From Bifidobacterium samirii (GTDB taxonomy: Bacteria > Actinomycetota > Actinomycetes > Actinomycetales > Bifidobacteriaceae), in assembly GCF_003952945.1 (NCBI RefSeq), contig NZ_QXGK01000014.1:1-64000 (forward strand): a stretch of DNA of 64,000 nt. Reading direction: 5' to 3'. The position numbers and the translations under genes were made by a program. Numbering within the stretch: the stretch's first letter is position 1; every line of letters starts with the position of its first letter. Under the pieces are notes generated by a model. That model was not told the DNA's origin, searched no databases, and saw nothing but the letters and a program-made list of their open reading frames with translations. Below are positions 20,336 to 29,174 of this stretch, in pieces.

Positions 20336-21277
20336 ATGCCGGGGTTGTTGAGTGCGATGGAGGGGTTCTGCGTGATCGGCATCGTGATCGCGACGGGCTA
20401 TGTCGCGGCGCGCATGCGCATCGGCGGACCTGACGCACAGATGGTGCTCAACCGTTTCAGCTTCTTCGTGTGCAGCCCGTGCCTCATGTTCGCGATCCTG
20501 TCGAAGGAGCCGATCTTCGACATCTTCCATTCGTCGATCGTCGTGGCGTTCTTCTCGGCGATGCTCGTGGGCGCCGTGTTCCTGATCCTCAACCGGCTGT
20601 TCTTCCATATGGGTGCGGCGGATGCGATCATCGGCGCGCTCAACTCACTGTATCTGAATTCGAACAACATCGGCCTGCCGATCGCGACGTACATCCTCGG
20701 CAACGGCGCGCTGGTGGCGCCGATCCTGGTCATGCAGCAGGCGCTGTTCACGCCGATCGGCCTGACGGCGCTGGACGTGACGACGAAGGGCCGCGTCTCG
20801 GCGCGCGCGATCCTCACCCAGCCGCTGCATCAGCCGCTGCTGATCGGCTCGCTGATGGGCATCGTGCTGTCGGTCGTGCATTCGTCGACCGGCTGGTTCA
20901 TCCCCGATTTCCTGTACGACCCGGTGAACATGATCGGCCAGGCCGCCGTGCCGATGATCCTGATGGCGTTCGGCATGTCCCTGCACGGCACGAGGCCGCT
21001 GCAGAAGAAGGCGGACGTGCCGGCCGTGATGACGGTCGCCGTGCTCAAGAACCTGGTGATGCCGGTGATCGCATTCCTGCTCGCCTACTTCGTGATGGGC
21101 TTCCGCGGCGACGTGCTGTACGCGTGCGTCGTGCTCGCCGCCCTGCCGACCGGTCAGAACGTGTACAACTATGCGGCCCGCTACAACGTGGGCCTCACGT
21201 TCGCGCGCGACGGCATCCTCATCTCCACGCTCACCAGCCCGGTCTTCATCGCCGTCATCGCCGCCCTGCTCAGCTGA
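20336..21277 (+). CDS. AEC-family (auxin efflux carrier-like) transporter
   Basis: A 313-residue integral membrane protein with about ten hydrophobic segments and the two-fold five-helix layout of the AEC family. Recognisable parts are NRFSFFVCSPCLMFAILS, LNSLYLNSNNIGLPIATYIL (the conserved NxxxxGxP segment), AVPMILMAFGMSLHG and ALPTGQNVYNYAARYN in the C-terminal half. Family members export or import organic acids, such as malate, or other small anions; the substrate here is unknown. GGAAGGGAGC precedes the ATG at 20336. The gene stands alone and is flanked on both sides by 62-bp arrays. Confidence 0.85.
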   Translation: MPGLLSAMEGFCVIGIVIATGYVAARMRIGGPDAQMVLNRFSFFVCSPCLMFAILSKEPIFDIFHSSIVVAFFSAMLVGAVFLILNRLFFHMGAADAIIGALNSLYLNSNNIGLPIATYILGNGALVAPILVMQQALFTPIGLTALDVTTKGRVSARAILTQPLHQPLLIGSLMGIVLSVVHSSTGWFIPDFLYDPVNMIGQAAVPMILMAFGMSLHGTRPLQKKADVPAVMTVAVLKNLVMPVIAFLLAYFVMGFRGDVLYACVVLAALPTGQNVYNYAARYNVGLTFARDGILISTLTSPVFIAVIAALLS

Positions 21278-21333
21278 GTCGGAGCCGGGCCGGCGGTGTG
21301 GGCGACGAGCCCCTATCCGGGAGCCTCCCGCCG

Positions 21334-21441
21334 GGGCGACGCGCCCGGATTGGTCATACGGAACGCAGGTTGCCCCTCGATTCGCCCCGATTCCCGGACC
21401 TATCCCCCGTTTCGTGTGACCAACCCGGGCGCGTCTCGCCC
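21334..21441. repeat. Palindromic element E7, copy 1
   Basis: The arms run from GGGCGACGCGCCCGG and TTGGTCATACG on the left to the reverse complement on the right, about 32 bp each. The loop (CCTCGATT...GGACCTATCCCCCGT) is also conserved in copy 2 at 24397-24501, in the same orientation. A 57-bp spacer separates it from the AEC stop. It may be a terminator, a structured RNA or a mobile palindrome. Confidence 0.75.
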
Positions 21442-21525
21442 GAGTCCAATCGGCACCCGCTCCCATGGTCGTCATCCGCCTGCCCGATATCCCGACCGGC
21501 CAGTCACACGATACGGCGGCATCAT

Positions 21526-21764
21526 CAGCGTCGCAACCCGCATCGGAGCCGACGGAATCTTACCGATTGCGACGTAACATGGGCCATCAGCGTCGCCATC
21601 CGTACGGAAGTCGGCGAGAACGTACAGATTGCGACGCGACTCACCCCGTCAGCGTCGCAACCTGCATGCAACCATCCGGAATCATGCGGATTGCGACGCA
21701 ACACGGGCCGCCGGCGACGCAACCTGTAGCGGAACCGACGGAATCGTACGGATTGCGACGCAAC
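21526..21764. repeat. 62-bp-period inverted-repeat array C (4 units)
   Basis: Left arms begin at 21526, 21588, 21650 and 21712, exactly 62 bp apart. The fourth left arm reads GGCGACGCAACC, a changed form. Right arms read ATTGCGACG in every unit. The array ends 55 bp before the ABC permease stop, between convergent genes. Confidence 0.85.
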
Positions 21765-21818
21765 GGCCGGCCGGTCAGTCGGCCAACCGGTTAGGTAGCC
21801 AGTCGGGCAGCCAGCCGG

Positions 21819-23303
21819 TCAGTCGTCGGCGCGGCCGCCGGCGACGCCGAGGGCGGCGGCGACGCGGTTCGACGCGAACGCGCCGACGGCGACGAGCGCG
21901 TAGCACAGCGCCAGTCCGCCGGCGAACCCGGCCAACGTCACCGGATTCGTCATCGACGCGGCGAACAGCGGGAACATGAGCAGCATCGAGCAGCCGCCGG
22001 CCACGACGACGACCGTGTTGAGCGGGGTCAGCACCTCGATGAACCGCGCGCGGTCGAGCGTCGCCCGGTCGATGCCCTCCAGGATGAGCATCCGGTACGA
22101 GTCGGCCTGGTCGACGACGCTGCCGGCCTGCATCACGCCGGAGCCGACCGCGGCGAGCACGGCGGCGAACACGAGCGTCAGCAGGCCGCCGGTGCCGATG
22201 TCGCGCACGAACAGCAGCGACGGGTCGGCCGCCGCAGACCCGGCGACTCCGGCGGCCCCGGCCCCGCCCGAACCGCCGTCGCCGCCCGATCCGAGCAGCG
22301 CGCACACCGACGTGATGCCGGCGACGAACACGGCGAGCGCGATGCCGGACACATTGCGCCACGCGCGCTTCGGATCGTCGAGGATGCGACGCGCGGCGAT
22401 CATCGTGGCCGCGTCCTTCGGGCGGCGTGCCTTGGCCTTGGCGCGCACGGCCACCACCCACGAGCCGACCACGTTCATCATCGCGAAGCACAGGAACATG
22501 AATCCGAACACGACCGCGTACACGGCCGCCTCGTCCAGCATGACGAACATGCCGAGGTTCTGGAACGCGACGACCGCCACCGCCATCACGGCGACGAACG
22601 CGATCAGACGCCAGCGGGCCGGCAGCGGGCGGCGGACGCGCGCGGTCACGCCCAGCGGCGTGATCGCGACGCGGCGCAGCGTCACCAGCGCGGACACGAG
22701 CGCGATGATCGTCACGCCGGCGAGCACGCCGACCAGCACCGGCGTGCCGACCCACAGCTGGGCGAATGTGAACCGCTGGTTCTGGAAGTTCAGCATCATG
22801 ATCGCCGGCATGACGGCCAGATAGCCGACGATGCCGATGAGCGCGCCGACGAGCGCCTGACCGGCCGCGTCGAGCGCGGTCAGGCCGGTCACCTGCGCGG
22901 TGGTCGCGCCGGCCAGACGCAGCGCGGCGAGGCGCGCGTCGCGGCGGGACGCGGCCAAGCGCGCGGCCGAGCCGGCGAGGGAGACGAACGGGACGACGAG
23001 CATCAGGCAGGCGAACGCGGCGAGCATCACGTAGCTCGACGCGTACATCGCCGGATCGTGCGGGTCGACGAGACGGCGGTTCCATGCGGCGAGCGTGCCG
23101 GGAGCGCACGTCGCGTCGCTGACCAGGCAGGACAGCGTGTGGTCGGGCGAGGCTCGCCAGACGAACCCGTGCACGCCGCCGAGCACGGTCAGGAAGATCG
23201 CGGTGGCGGCGGCGAACGCGACGACGGCCAGCACGGACGTGTCGCCGGCGTCGCGGCGCACGCCGGGCCGGTGGAACAGGCGCCATAGGGCGAACGCGTT
23301 CAT
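21819..23303 (-). CDS. ABC transporter permease, FtsX/MacB type
   Basis: A 494-residue membrane protein. A first membrane segment (about residues 24-45) is followed by an external stretch with two cysteines (CLVSDATCAPG), then further spans. Two FtsX-like modules are present, one with LAASRRDARLAALRLAGATTAQV (a typical coupling-helix region, about 135-160) and one near DQADSYRMLILEGIDRATL. The central loop near residues 340-370 is Gly/Ala-rich. Its ATG overlaps the stop of the ATPase gene by 4 bp, so they form one operon. By family it should work on lipids, peptides or antibiotics at the membrane rather than bulk import; the substrate is unknown. Confidence 0.82.
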   Translation of the reverse strand: MNAFALWRLFHRPGVRRDAGDTSVLAVVAFAAATAIFLTVLGGVHGFVWRASPDHTLSCLVSDATCAPGTLAAWNRRLVDPHDPAMYASSYVMLAAFACLMLVVPFVSLAGSAARLAASRRDARLAALRLAGATTAQVTGLTALDAAGQALVGALIGIVGYLAVMPAIMMLNFQNQRFTFAQLWVGTPVLVGVLAGVTIIALVSALVTLRRVAITPLGVTARVRRPLPARWRLIAFVAVMAVAVVAFQNLGMFVMLDEAAVYAVVFGFMFLCFAMMNVVGSWVVAVRAKAKARRPKDAATMIAARRILDDPKRAWRNVSGIALAVFVAGITSVCALLGSGGDGGSGGAGAAGVAGSAAADPSLLFVRDIGTGGLLTLVFAAVLAAVGSGVMQAGSVVDQADSYRMLILEGIDRATLDRARFIEVLTPLNTVVVVAGGCSMLLMFPLFAASMTNPVTLAGFAGGLALCYALVAVGAFASNRVAAALGVAGGRADD

Positions 23304-24241
23304 CGCTCGCCTCCGATCCAGCCGCGGCCGGGGTCGGCCGGCTGCGCGGTGAACGGGTCGGCGGCGGCCGCCGGGGATGACGGGGACTTCGGGGATGACG
23401 GCGTCGGTGCGTACGGACCGCCGTCGAGCCGGCCGTCGCGCATCATGACGGTGCGCGAGCAGAACGCGGCGACGTTCGGGTCGTGCGTGACGACGACGAC
23501 CGCGGATCCGTTCGCACGCGCCGCCTCCATGAGGATCGCCATGACGTCGCGGCCGGTGGCCTGGTCGAGCGCGCCGGTCGGCTCGTCGGCGAACACGACG
23601 GCGGGGCGGACCGCCAGCGCGCGGGCGATCGCGATGCGCTGCATCTGGCCGCCGCTCATCTCGCCGGGACGCTGGCCGGCGAGATGGCGCAGGCCGAGCC
23701 GTTCCAGCCACAGGATCGCCGCGTCGGTCGCCTCGCGGTAGCCGACGCCGCCCAGCATCATCGGCAGGGCGATGTTCTCGACGGCCGGCAGTTCCGGCAG
23801 CAGCTGGCCGGATTGGAACACGAATCCGAACGCGCCGCGGCGCAGGGCGGTACGCTGCGCGTCGCTCATCGCGCCTAGGTCGGCGCCGCGGAACGCGACC
23901 GTGCCGGCGGTGGGTCGGATGATGCCGGCGAGCGCGTGCAGCAGCGTCGATTTGCCGGAACCGGACGGTCCCATGACGGCGACCGTCTCGCCGTCGCCCA
24001 GCGTGAAGTCGACGTGGTCGAGCGCGAGCGTGTGCGGCGCGGCCGGGATGCCGGACAGCCCCGGCATCGTCCCGGCGGGGACGGCTGCGGGGCCGACGGT
24101 GCCGGGCGAGGCGGATGCGACGGGTACGGCGTTGCGGCCGGCCTTCGCGCCGACGGATGCGGCGGGCGCGGCCGAGTAGTCCATGGTCAGGCCCGCGGCG
24201 GCCAGCAGCGGCGCGGCGGGATACGGGTTCGTAGTGCTCAT
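23300..24241 (-). CDS. ABC transporter ATP-binding protein
   Basis: A 313-residue ATPase of the LolD/MacB group. Walker A GPSGSGKST is at 91-99, followed by the Q-loop FVFQSGQLLPE, signature MSGGQMQRIAIARAL, Walker B VVFADEPTG and the switch THDPN. An insertion of about 48 residues rich in Ala, Pro and Gly (21-68) splits the first strand region LTMDYS from HTLALDHVDF, where most relatives have only a few residues. A Pro/Ser-rich tail of about 40 residues ends the protein. It overlaps the permease gene by 4 bp. The start at 24241 is set by TACGCT 7 nt upstream. Confidence 0.88.
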   Translation of the reverse strand: MSTTNPYPAAPLLAAAGLTMDYSAAPAASVGAKAGRNAVPVASASPGTVGPAAVPAGTMPGLSGIPAAPHTLALDHVDFTLGDGETVAVMGPSGSGKSTLLHALAGIIRPTAGTVAFRGADLGAMSDAQRTALRRGAFGFVFQSGQLLPELPAVENIALPMMLGGVGYREATDAAILWLERLGLRHLAGQRPGEMSGGQMQRIAIARALAVRPAVVFADEPTGALDQATGRDVMAILMEAARANGSAVVVVTHDPNVAAFCSRTVMMRDGRLDGGPYAPTPSSPKSPSSPAAAADPFTAQPADPGRGWIGGER

Positions 24242-24254
24242 GATGGCGAGCGTA
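24241..24254 (-). promoter_or_regulatory. Leaderless -10 of ABC transporter operon
   Basis: TACGCT (24254-24249), 7 nt, then the ATG at 24241. Confidence 0.45.
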
Positions 24255-24396
24255 CGTGCGGCAAACACGGCCGGCCATCGGGCATCGGGATGACGGCAGC
24301 GATGGGCATCGTCCGCCGGGATGAGGTCGGGGAGGGCCGATGGCGGGAAGGAATCAGCGGATCGGCGGGCCGGGATGAATCGGGACCTTCCCCGAC

Positions 24397-24501
24397 GGGC
24401 GACACGCCCGGATTGGTCATACAGAACGCACGATGCTCCTCGATTAACCCCGGTTTCAGGACCTATCCCCCGTCCTGTATGACCAATCCGGGCGTGTCGC
24501 C
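24397..24501. repeat. Palindromic element E7, copy 2
   Basis: GGGCGACACGCCCGGATTGG on the left pairs with its reverse complement on the right, and the arms continue through TCATACAG. It shares arms and loop motif with copy 1 at 21334-21441, same orientation. The two copies and the arrays behind them bracket the ABC operon. Confidence 0.75.
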
Positions 24502-24573
24502 GTGTATGGGGGTACTCCGCCCGGTCACAGACGTCCCACCAGCCCTCATGTCATCGGCACAGCTGACGTTCCC

Positions 24574-24909
24574 GCGTCGAAACCCTCACATCCGTCGGCA
24601 TTCCCATACAGGTCCCGACAAGTCCCGACGCAACATGACCCGCCGGCGTCGCGATCTGCACATGGACCAATGGGAACTTACGGATCGCGACGCAACACAC
24701 CCTGTCAGCGTCGCAATCTGTACAGGATGGTCCGGAATCATACGAGTTGCGACGCTACACGGGTTCCCAGCGTCGCAATCTGCACAAACGGGACGAATAT
24801 CTTACGAATTGCGACGCAGAACAGGTCCCCGGTGTCGCAATCCGCAAGTCCGTCGGGATTCCTATGCGGATTGCGACACAACATGACCCGTCAGCGTCGC
24901 AATCCGTAA
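24574..24909. repeat. 62-bp-period inverted-repeat array D (5 units plus a half)
   Basis: Left arms start at 24574 (degenerate), 24646, 24708, 24770, 24832 and 24894; the last four steps are 62 bp and the first is 72 bp. The last left arm has no right arm and stops against the end of the Maf-Nudix gene (stop at 24911). With element E7 copy 2 it fills most of the 669-bp gap. Confidence 0.83.
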
Positions 24910-24910
24910 C

Positions 24911-26365
24911 TCAGCGGCCGGCGGCCAGCGCCTCGAGCCGGGCGGCGAAGCGCGGCCAGTCGGTCCGCATCGCGGTGAGCAGCTTCCGGTTCGGCACCTC
25001 GTCGATCGGCACCCAGGCGATCTCCATGCTTTCGTCGTCGTTGGCGTGCGGTTCGACATGGCGGCCGGGCTTCTCGAACGCGAACACGGTGGTGTACGCC
25101 CACGGCCCGTGGTCCTCGCGGTAGGAGCCGACCACGTCGATCGCGGCCGGGTCGATGCCGGCCTCCTCGTACGCTTCGCGCAGCGCGCCCTCGATCGGCG
25201 ATTCGCCGTCGGACGACGCGCCGCCGGGGATGCCCCACGTGCCGCCTTCGGCGCTCCACGCGGCGCGATGCTGCATGACGACGTGCGTCACCGCCCCGGT
25301 AGTCTCGTCGCGGCGGGCAAGCAGGATGCCGGACGCGCCGTTCACGCCCCAATGCCGTCGTCCGCACGCGCAGTCGACCCAGCCGTCACCGGGCTGATGC
25401 ACGTTCTCCGCAGGCGGGACCAGACCCGCCGGGTCGGCCTTGCCGCCGGGCGAGTCCTCGCCGAACGCACGGTTCCACAGGTCGGTCCATTCGATGCCGA
25501 GTTCGCCGGTGAGGCGCCGCAGCAGCGGCAGGCTGATGCCGATGATCCCGTGCGGGTCGCCTTCGATCCCGTCGATGAACGCGCCGCCGAACCCTTCGAG
25601 CGTGAACGATCCGGCCACTTCGAGCGGTTCGCCGGTCGCCAGATAGCGTTCGATGTCACGGTCGCTGTAGTCGCAGAAGTGCAGCGTGGCGCGGCTGGCC
25701 CCGCGGGCCACGCGCCCGGTCGCGAAGTCGATCACGCAGTGGCCGGTCCACAGTTCGCCGTCGTTGCCGCGCATCGCGCGCAGGCGCTCGCGCGCCACGT
25801 CGACGCTGTGCGGCTTGCCATAGCATTCGCCGTCCATCAGGAACATCGAATCGCAGCCGATGATGACCGGCCCGACTTCGGCGCGCGTCAGTCCCGGCTG
25901 CATCATCACGACGTTGCCGATCGGCTCGACGACGGTCGGCATGTCGATGCCGGAGAAGTCGCGCGTCGTCGCGTTCGGCCCGCCGTCGGCCGCGTCGGCC
26001 GCGGCGCCGGCGACGGCGGAAACGTCGGCACCCGCCGCAGCCGCATCATCGTCGCCGCCGTCATCGTCGGCGAGCGCGTCGGCGCGCAGCGGATACGCGA
26101 TGACGCGCTCGCCCGTCGCCGCGGCGGCCGTGTCGGCGACGTCGCGGTAGGCGCGGTGGACGGCCTGGGCCTTCGCTTCGGCGAGGATCATGACGCGTTC
26201 CTCGACGCTCAGGTCGGCGACGTCGCGGCCGGTCGCCGCGGCGGCCGCCTCCAGCGCGGCCGGCTCGTCGACGTGCGAGACGCGGATGGTGGGGCATACG
26301 CCAGCCGAGTACAGCACGTCGCGGCGCGGCTTGGACTTGGATGCGAGGACGACGGGGATCGCCAT
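24911..26365 (-). CDS. Maf-type nucleotide pyrophosphatase fused to Nudix hydrolase
   Basis: A 484-residue two-domain protein. The N-terminal part (about 1-275) is a Maf/YhdE nucleoside-triphosphate pyrophosphatase: VVLASKSKPRRDVLYSAGV, then VIIGCDSMF, YGKPHSVDVARERLRAMRG and GEPLEVAGSFTLEGFGGAFI. It carries an insertion of about 60 residues rich in Asp and Ala (about 90-150). A linker with CACGRRHWG leads to a Nudix domain with the box GGASSDGESPIEGALREAYE followed by EAG (about 385-407). Both domains cleave non-canonical nucleotides, so a house-cleaning role is likely. AGGAG lies 6 nt before the ATG. It is the third gene behind hom and thrB. Confidence 0.88.
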   Translation of the reverse strand: MAIPVVLASKSKPRRDVLYSAGVCPTIRVSHVDEPAALEAAAAATGRDVADLSVEERVMILAEAKAQAVHRAYRDVADTAAAATGERVIAYPLRADALADDDGGDDDAAAAGADVSAVAGAAADAADGGPNATTRDFSGIDMPTVVEPIGNVVMMQPGLTRAEVGPVIIGCDSMFLMDGECYGKPHSVDVARERLRAMRGNDGELWTGHCVIDFATGRVARGASRATLHFCDYSDRDIERYLATGEPLEVAGSFTLEGFGGAFIDGIEGDPHGIIGISLPLLRRLTGELGIEWTDLWNRAFGEDSPGGKADPAGLVPPAENVHQPGDGWVDCACGRRHWGVNGASGILLARRDETTGAVTHVVMQHRAAWSAEGGTWGIPGGASSDGESPIEGALREAYEEAGIDPAAIDVVGSYREDHGPWAYTTVFAFEKPGRHVEPHANDDESMEIAWVPIDEVPNRKLLTAMRTDWPRFAARLEALAAGR

Positions 26366-26463
26366 GCGTTGCTCCTGTTCTTCGTGGATTCCGTGGTTCC
26401 GTGAGGCCATAGGTTCCGTTTTGACGGCCGGCTGACCGCAGCCGCAGCCGACCGGCGGCAGGT

Positions 26464-27462
26464 CTACCGGCGTTCGATTTCGACGCCGCGCGTGTTGATC
26501 GGCAGGTGGAGCACCTTCCACGAGCCGAGCGCGAGCCGCTCTCCCACGACCTGTTCGATCGCGTCGGACGCGTCGCCGTAGTGCAGCACGAGCACGCATG
26601 GGCCGGCGCCGGACACCATCGCCGCGTAGCCCTTGGAGCGCAGCAGGCTGATGAGGTCCCACGAGGGGGCCATGAGGTTCTTGCGGTACGGCTGGTGGAG
26701 TCGGTCCTGGGTGGCGGCGTACAGCAGCGCGTTGGGGTCGGATGCGCCGGCGAGCGCGCCGGGGTTCATCGCGGCGGCGAGCAGCGTGGCGCGCGACACG
26801 TTGAAGATCGCGTCGCGGTGGGCGATGGTTTCGGGCAGGGCCTGGCGCGCCTTTTCGGTGGACAGCTCGTAGTCGGGCACGAACACGGACGCGTGGATCT
26901 GCGGGTCGACCTTGTAGCGCACGGTGTGGAAGCCGCCGTGGAGCGGTTCGCCGCCGGGGATCGGGATGGAGCCAACGCCTTCGGCGGTGTCGAGGTTCCA
27001 CGAGACGGTCATGCCGCCGTAGACGGCCGGGGCGACGTTGTCGGGGTGGCCTTCGATGGCGGCGGCCATTTCGAAGACGGCGTCGCGGTTGAGGTCGTCG
27101 TCGTGGGCGAATGCGGCCGCGGCGGCGATGCCGGCGACGATCGCCTCGGCGGACGAGCCCATGCCGCGCGCCTGCGGGATGTTGTTGTGCGCTTCGAGGA
27201 TGAATCCGACGCGGCCGAGTCCGAGCGTCTGGCAGGCGCGTCGGAACGTGGAGACGACGAGGTGGGTCTCGTCGCGTGGCAGCGTGTTCTCGCCTTCGCC
27301 GTAGATGAGCACCTGGGCGGCGCGGTTGGACGGGTCGGCGCACATGGTGAACGTGAGTTCGTCGTGGTAGTCGAGGGCGAGGCCGACGGTGTCGAAGCCG
27401 GAGCCCAGGTTGGCGCTCGTGGCGGGGACGCGGACCTTGACCTGCCTGCAGATCGCTTCCAT
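26464..27462 (-). CDS. thrB: Homoserine kinase
   Basis: A 332-residue GHMP-family kinase that phosphorylates homoserine for threonine synthesis. It opens with VRVPATSANLGSGFDTVGLAL, has the ATP-binding PQARGMGSSAEAIVAGIAAA and the C-terminal motif VSGAGPCVLVL. GGAGG lies 7 nt before the ATG. hom is upstream on the same strand (112-bp gap with an ATTCCCGCGGGAAT palindrome flanked by CCCCTC/GAGGGG), and the Maf-Nudix gene follows after 98 bp. Confidence 0.96.
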   Translation of the reverse strand: MEAICRQVKVRVPATSANLGSGFDTVGLALDYHDELTFTMCADPSNRAAQVLIYGEGENTLPRDETHLVVSTFRRACQTLGLGRVGFILEAHNNIPQARGMGSSAEAIVAGIAAAAAFAHDDDLNRDAVFEMAAAIEGHPDNVAPAVYGGMTVSWNLDTAEGVGSIPIPGGEPLHGGFHTVRYKVDPQIHASVFVPDYELSTEKARQALPETIAHRDAIFNVSRATLLAAAMNPGALAGASDPNALLYAATQDRLHQPYRKNLMAPSWDLISLLRSKGYAAMVSGAGPCVLVLHYGDASDAIEQVVGERLALGSWKVLHLPINTRGVEIERR

Positions 27463-27574
27463 TTCTTCTTTCCTCCGAAAACTAAGAAACCCCCTCGCAC
27501 CCGGCGGTTGCCGGGGATTCCCGCGGGAATCGGAGGGGATGTCGCTATGGCGTGCCGGTGGCCGGCGGTGCGGC

Positions 27575-28891
27575 TCAGTCGAGCACGCGCAGGATGGACG
27601 GTTCGCCGGTCACGCAGTCGAGTCGGCACACGGCGTCGACGGTGCGGCGCAGCGTGACCTCGTCGGTCAGGTGGGTGACGATGCGCAGCTGCTGGAGTTC
27701 GCCGTCGTAGCCGGGTTCGTGCATCGTGGGCTTGAGGTCCTGGTTGACGCCGTTGATGGAGACGCCGTTGTCGGCGAATTCGCGGGCGATCGCGGCGAGC
27801 ACGCCGGGCTTGTCGTGGATGAGGAAGCGCACGGCGAACGCGGCGCGGCTGGCTTCGATCGGCGCCTTGGGCAGCTTGTTGTACATCGGGATCGACGGTC
27901 CGGTGCAGCCGGCGGCGATGTGGCGGGCTTCGGTGACGATGTCGCCGACGACGGCGGACGCGGTGGGCGCGCCGCCTGCGCCGCGGCCGTAGAACATGAG
28001 GTCGTCGGCGGCTTCGGCCTTGACGAACACGGCGTTGAAGGAGCCGTGCACGGAGGCGAGCGGGTGGGTGTCGGGGATGAGCGCCGGGTAGACGCGCGCG
28101 GAGACGCCGGCCTCGCCGTTCTCGACGACGGCGAGCAGCTTGATGACCTTGTGTTCGGCGGCGGCCGCGGCGATGTCGTCGGCGGTGATCTTCGTGATGC
28201 CTTCGACGGACACGTCGTCGATGGTGATGTTGGTGTGGAAGCCGAGCGTGGCCATGATGGCGGCCTTGTTGGCCGCGTCGTGGCCTTCGATGTCGCCGGT
28301 CGGGTCGGCCTCGGCGTAGCCCTTGGCCTGGGCGTCGCGCAGCACGTCGTCGAACTGCAGGCTCTTCGTGGTCATCTCGTCGAGGATGTAGTTGGTGGTG
28401 CCGTTGACGATGCCGAGCATGCTGGTCACCTTGTCGCCGGCGAGGGATTCGCGCAGCGGCAGCAGGAACGGGATCGCGCCGCCGACGGCGGCTTCGAAGT
28501 ACACGTCGACGCCCTTGGCTTCGGCGGCGGCGTAGATCTCGGGGCCGTACTTGGCCAGCAGCGCCTTGTTGGCGGTGACGACGGACGCGCCGGATTCGAT
28601 GGCGGCCATCACGAACGTGCGCGCCGCGCCGGTGCCGCCGATGAGTTCGACGACGATGTCGGCGTTCGTCGCGACCGACATGGTGTCGGTGGTCACGATC
28701 GCCGGGTCGATCCATGCGTACGGTTCGGTCTCCTTCGGGTCGAGGCAGGCCACGCCGGTCAGTTCGATCGGGCGGCCGATGCGGGCGGCGAGCTCGTCCT
28801 TCTGTTCGACGAGCAGGCGCGCGGTCTGCGATCCGACGGTTCCCGCACCCAGCAGGCCCACGCGGATGGGGGTTTCGTTCGGTTGCGTCAC
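27575..28891 (-). CDS. hom: Homoserine dehydrogenase
   Basis: A 438-residue NAD(P)-dependent enzyme that reduces aspartate semialdehyde to homoserine. It has the Rossmann motif VGLLGAGTVGSQ (about residues 11-22), VVTANKALLAKYG, GIVNGTTNYILDEMT, GYAEADPTGDIEGHDAANKA and a C-terminal ACT domain (FLIHDKPGVLAAIAREFADN) that commonly gives threonine feedback control. The start is GTG at 28891 with AGGAAG upstream. Operon with thrB. It lies divergent from ptsG across an AT-rich gap. Confidence 0.97.
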   Translation of the reverse strand: MTQPNETPIRVGLLGAGTVGSQTARLLVEQKDELAARIGRPIELTGVACLDPKETEPYAWIDPAIVTTDTMSVATNADIVVELIGGTGAARTFVMAAIESGASVVTANKALLAKYGPEIYAAAEAKGVDVYFEAAVGGAIPFLLPLRESLAGDKVTSMLGIVNGTTNYILDEMTTKSLQFDDVLRDAQAKGYAEADPTGDIEGHDAANKAAIMATLGFHTNITIDDVSVEGITKITADDIAAAAAEHKVIKLLAVVENGEAGVSARVYPALIPDTHPLASVHGSFNAVFVKAEAADDLMFYGRGAGGAPTASAVVGDIVTEARHIAAGCTGPSIPMYNKLPKAPIEASRAAFAVRFLIHDKPGVLAAIAREFADNGVSINGVNQDLKPTMHEPGYDGELQQLRIVTHLTDEVTLRRTVDAVCRLDCVTGEPSILRVLD

Positions 28892-28978
28892 GAGGCTTCC
28901 TTTCGTTGCGGCCGATCGCCGGCCGGCGATGTTTACCGTTCCTTCACCATCCTACGGACCGAATCCGACACGCCAATA

Positions 28979-29007
28979 GGAAACTATCTTTACATAAATA
29001 GTTTTCC
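28979..29007. promoter_or_regulatory. AT-rich palindrome upstream of ptsG and hom
   Basis: GGAAACTAT and ATAGTTTTCC form an inverted repeat around CTTTACATAA. It lies in the divergent hom/ptsG gap, in a stretch far lower in GC than the window. It looks like an operator, but the regulator is unknown. Confidence 0.5.
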
Positions 29008-29078
29008 GACATCTTGTCAACCGGTTTTGAGGCGGCAGTAATGCTTTGGGACTATTTATCTTCCAGCAGACATCGATT

Positions 29079-29096
29079 TTAAGAAAACTTTCTTAA
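29079..29096. promoter_or_regulatory. Perfect palindrome TTAAGAAA-AC-TTTCTTAA
   Basis: Perfect 8-bp arms around AC, about 100 bp from the palindrome at 28979 and 195 bp before ptsG. An operator for a dimeric repressor of glucose uptake is plausible. Confidence 0.5.
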
Positions 29097-29174
29097 TTAA
29101 TGGCATATCGGAGCGGTGGACATGCCCTACCATGGACGATAGAGCGATGAGGAGAGCCCCCTGCACCGTGCAAG

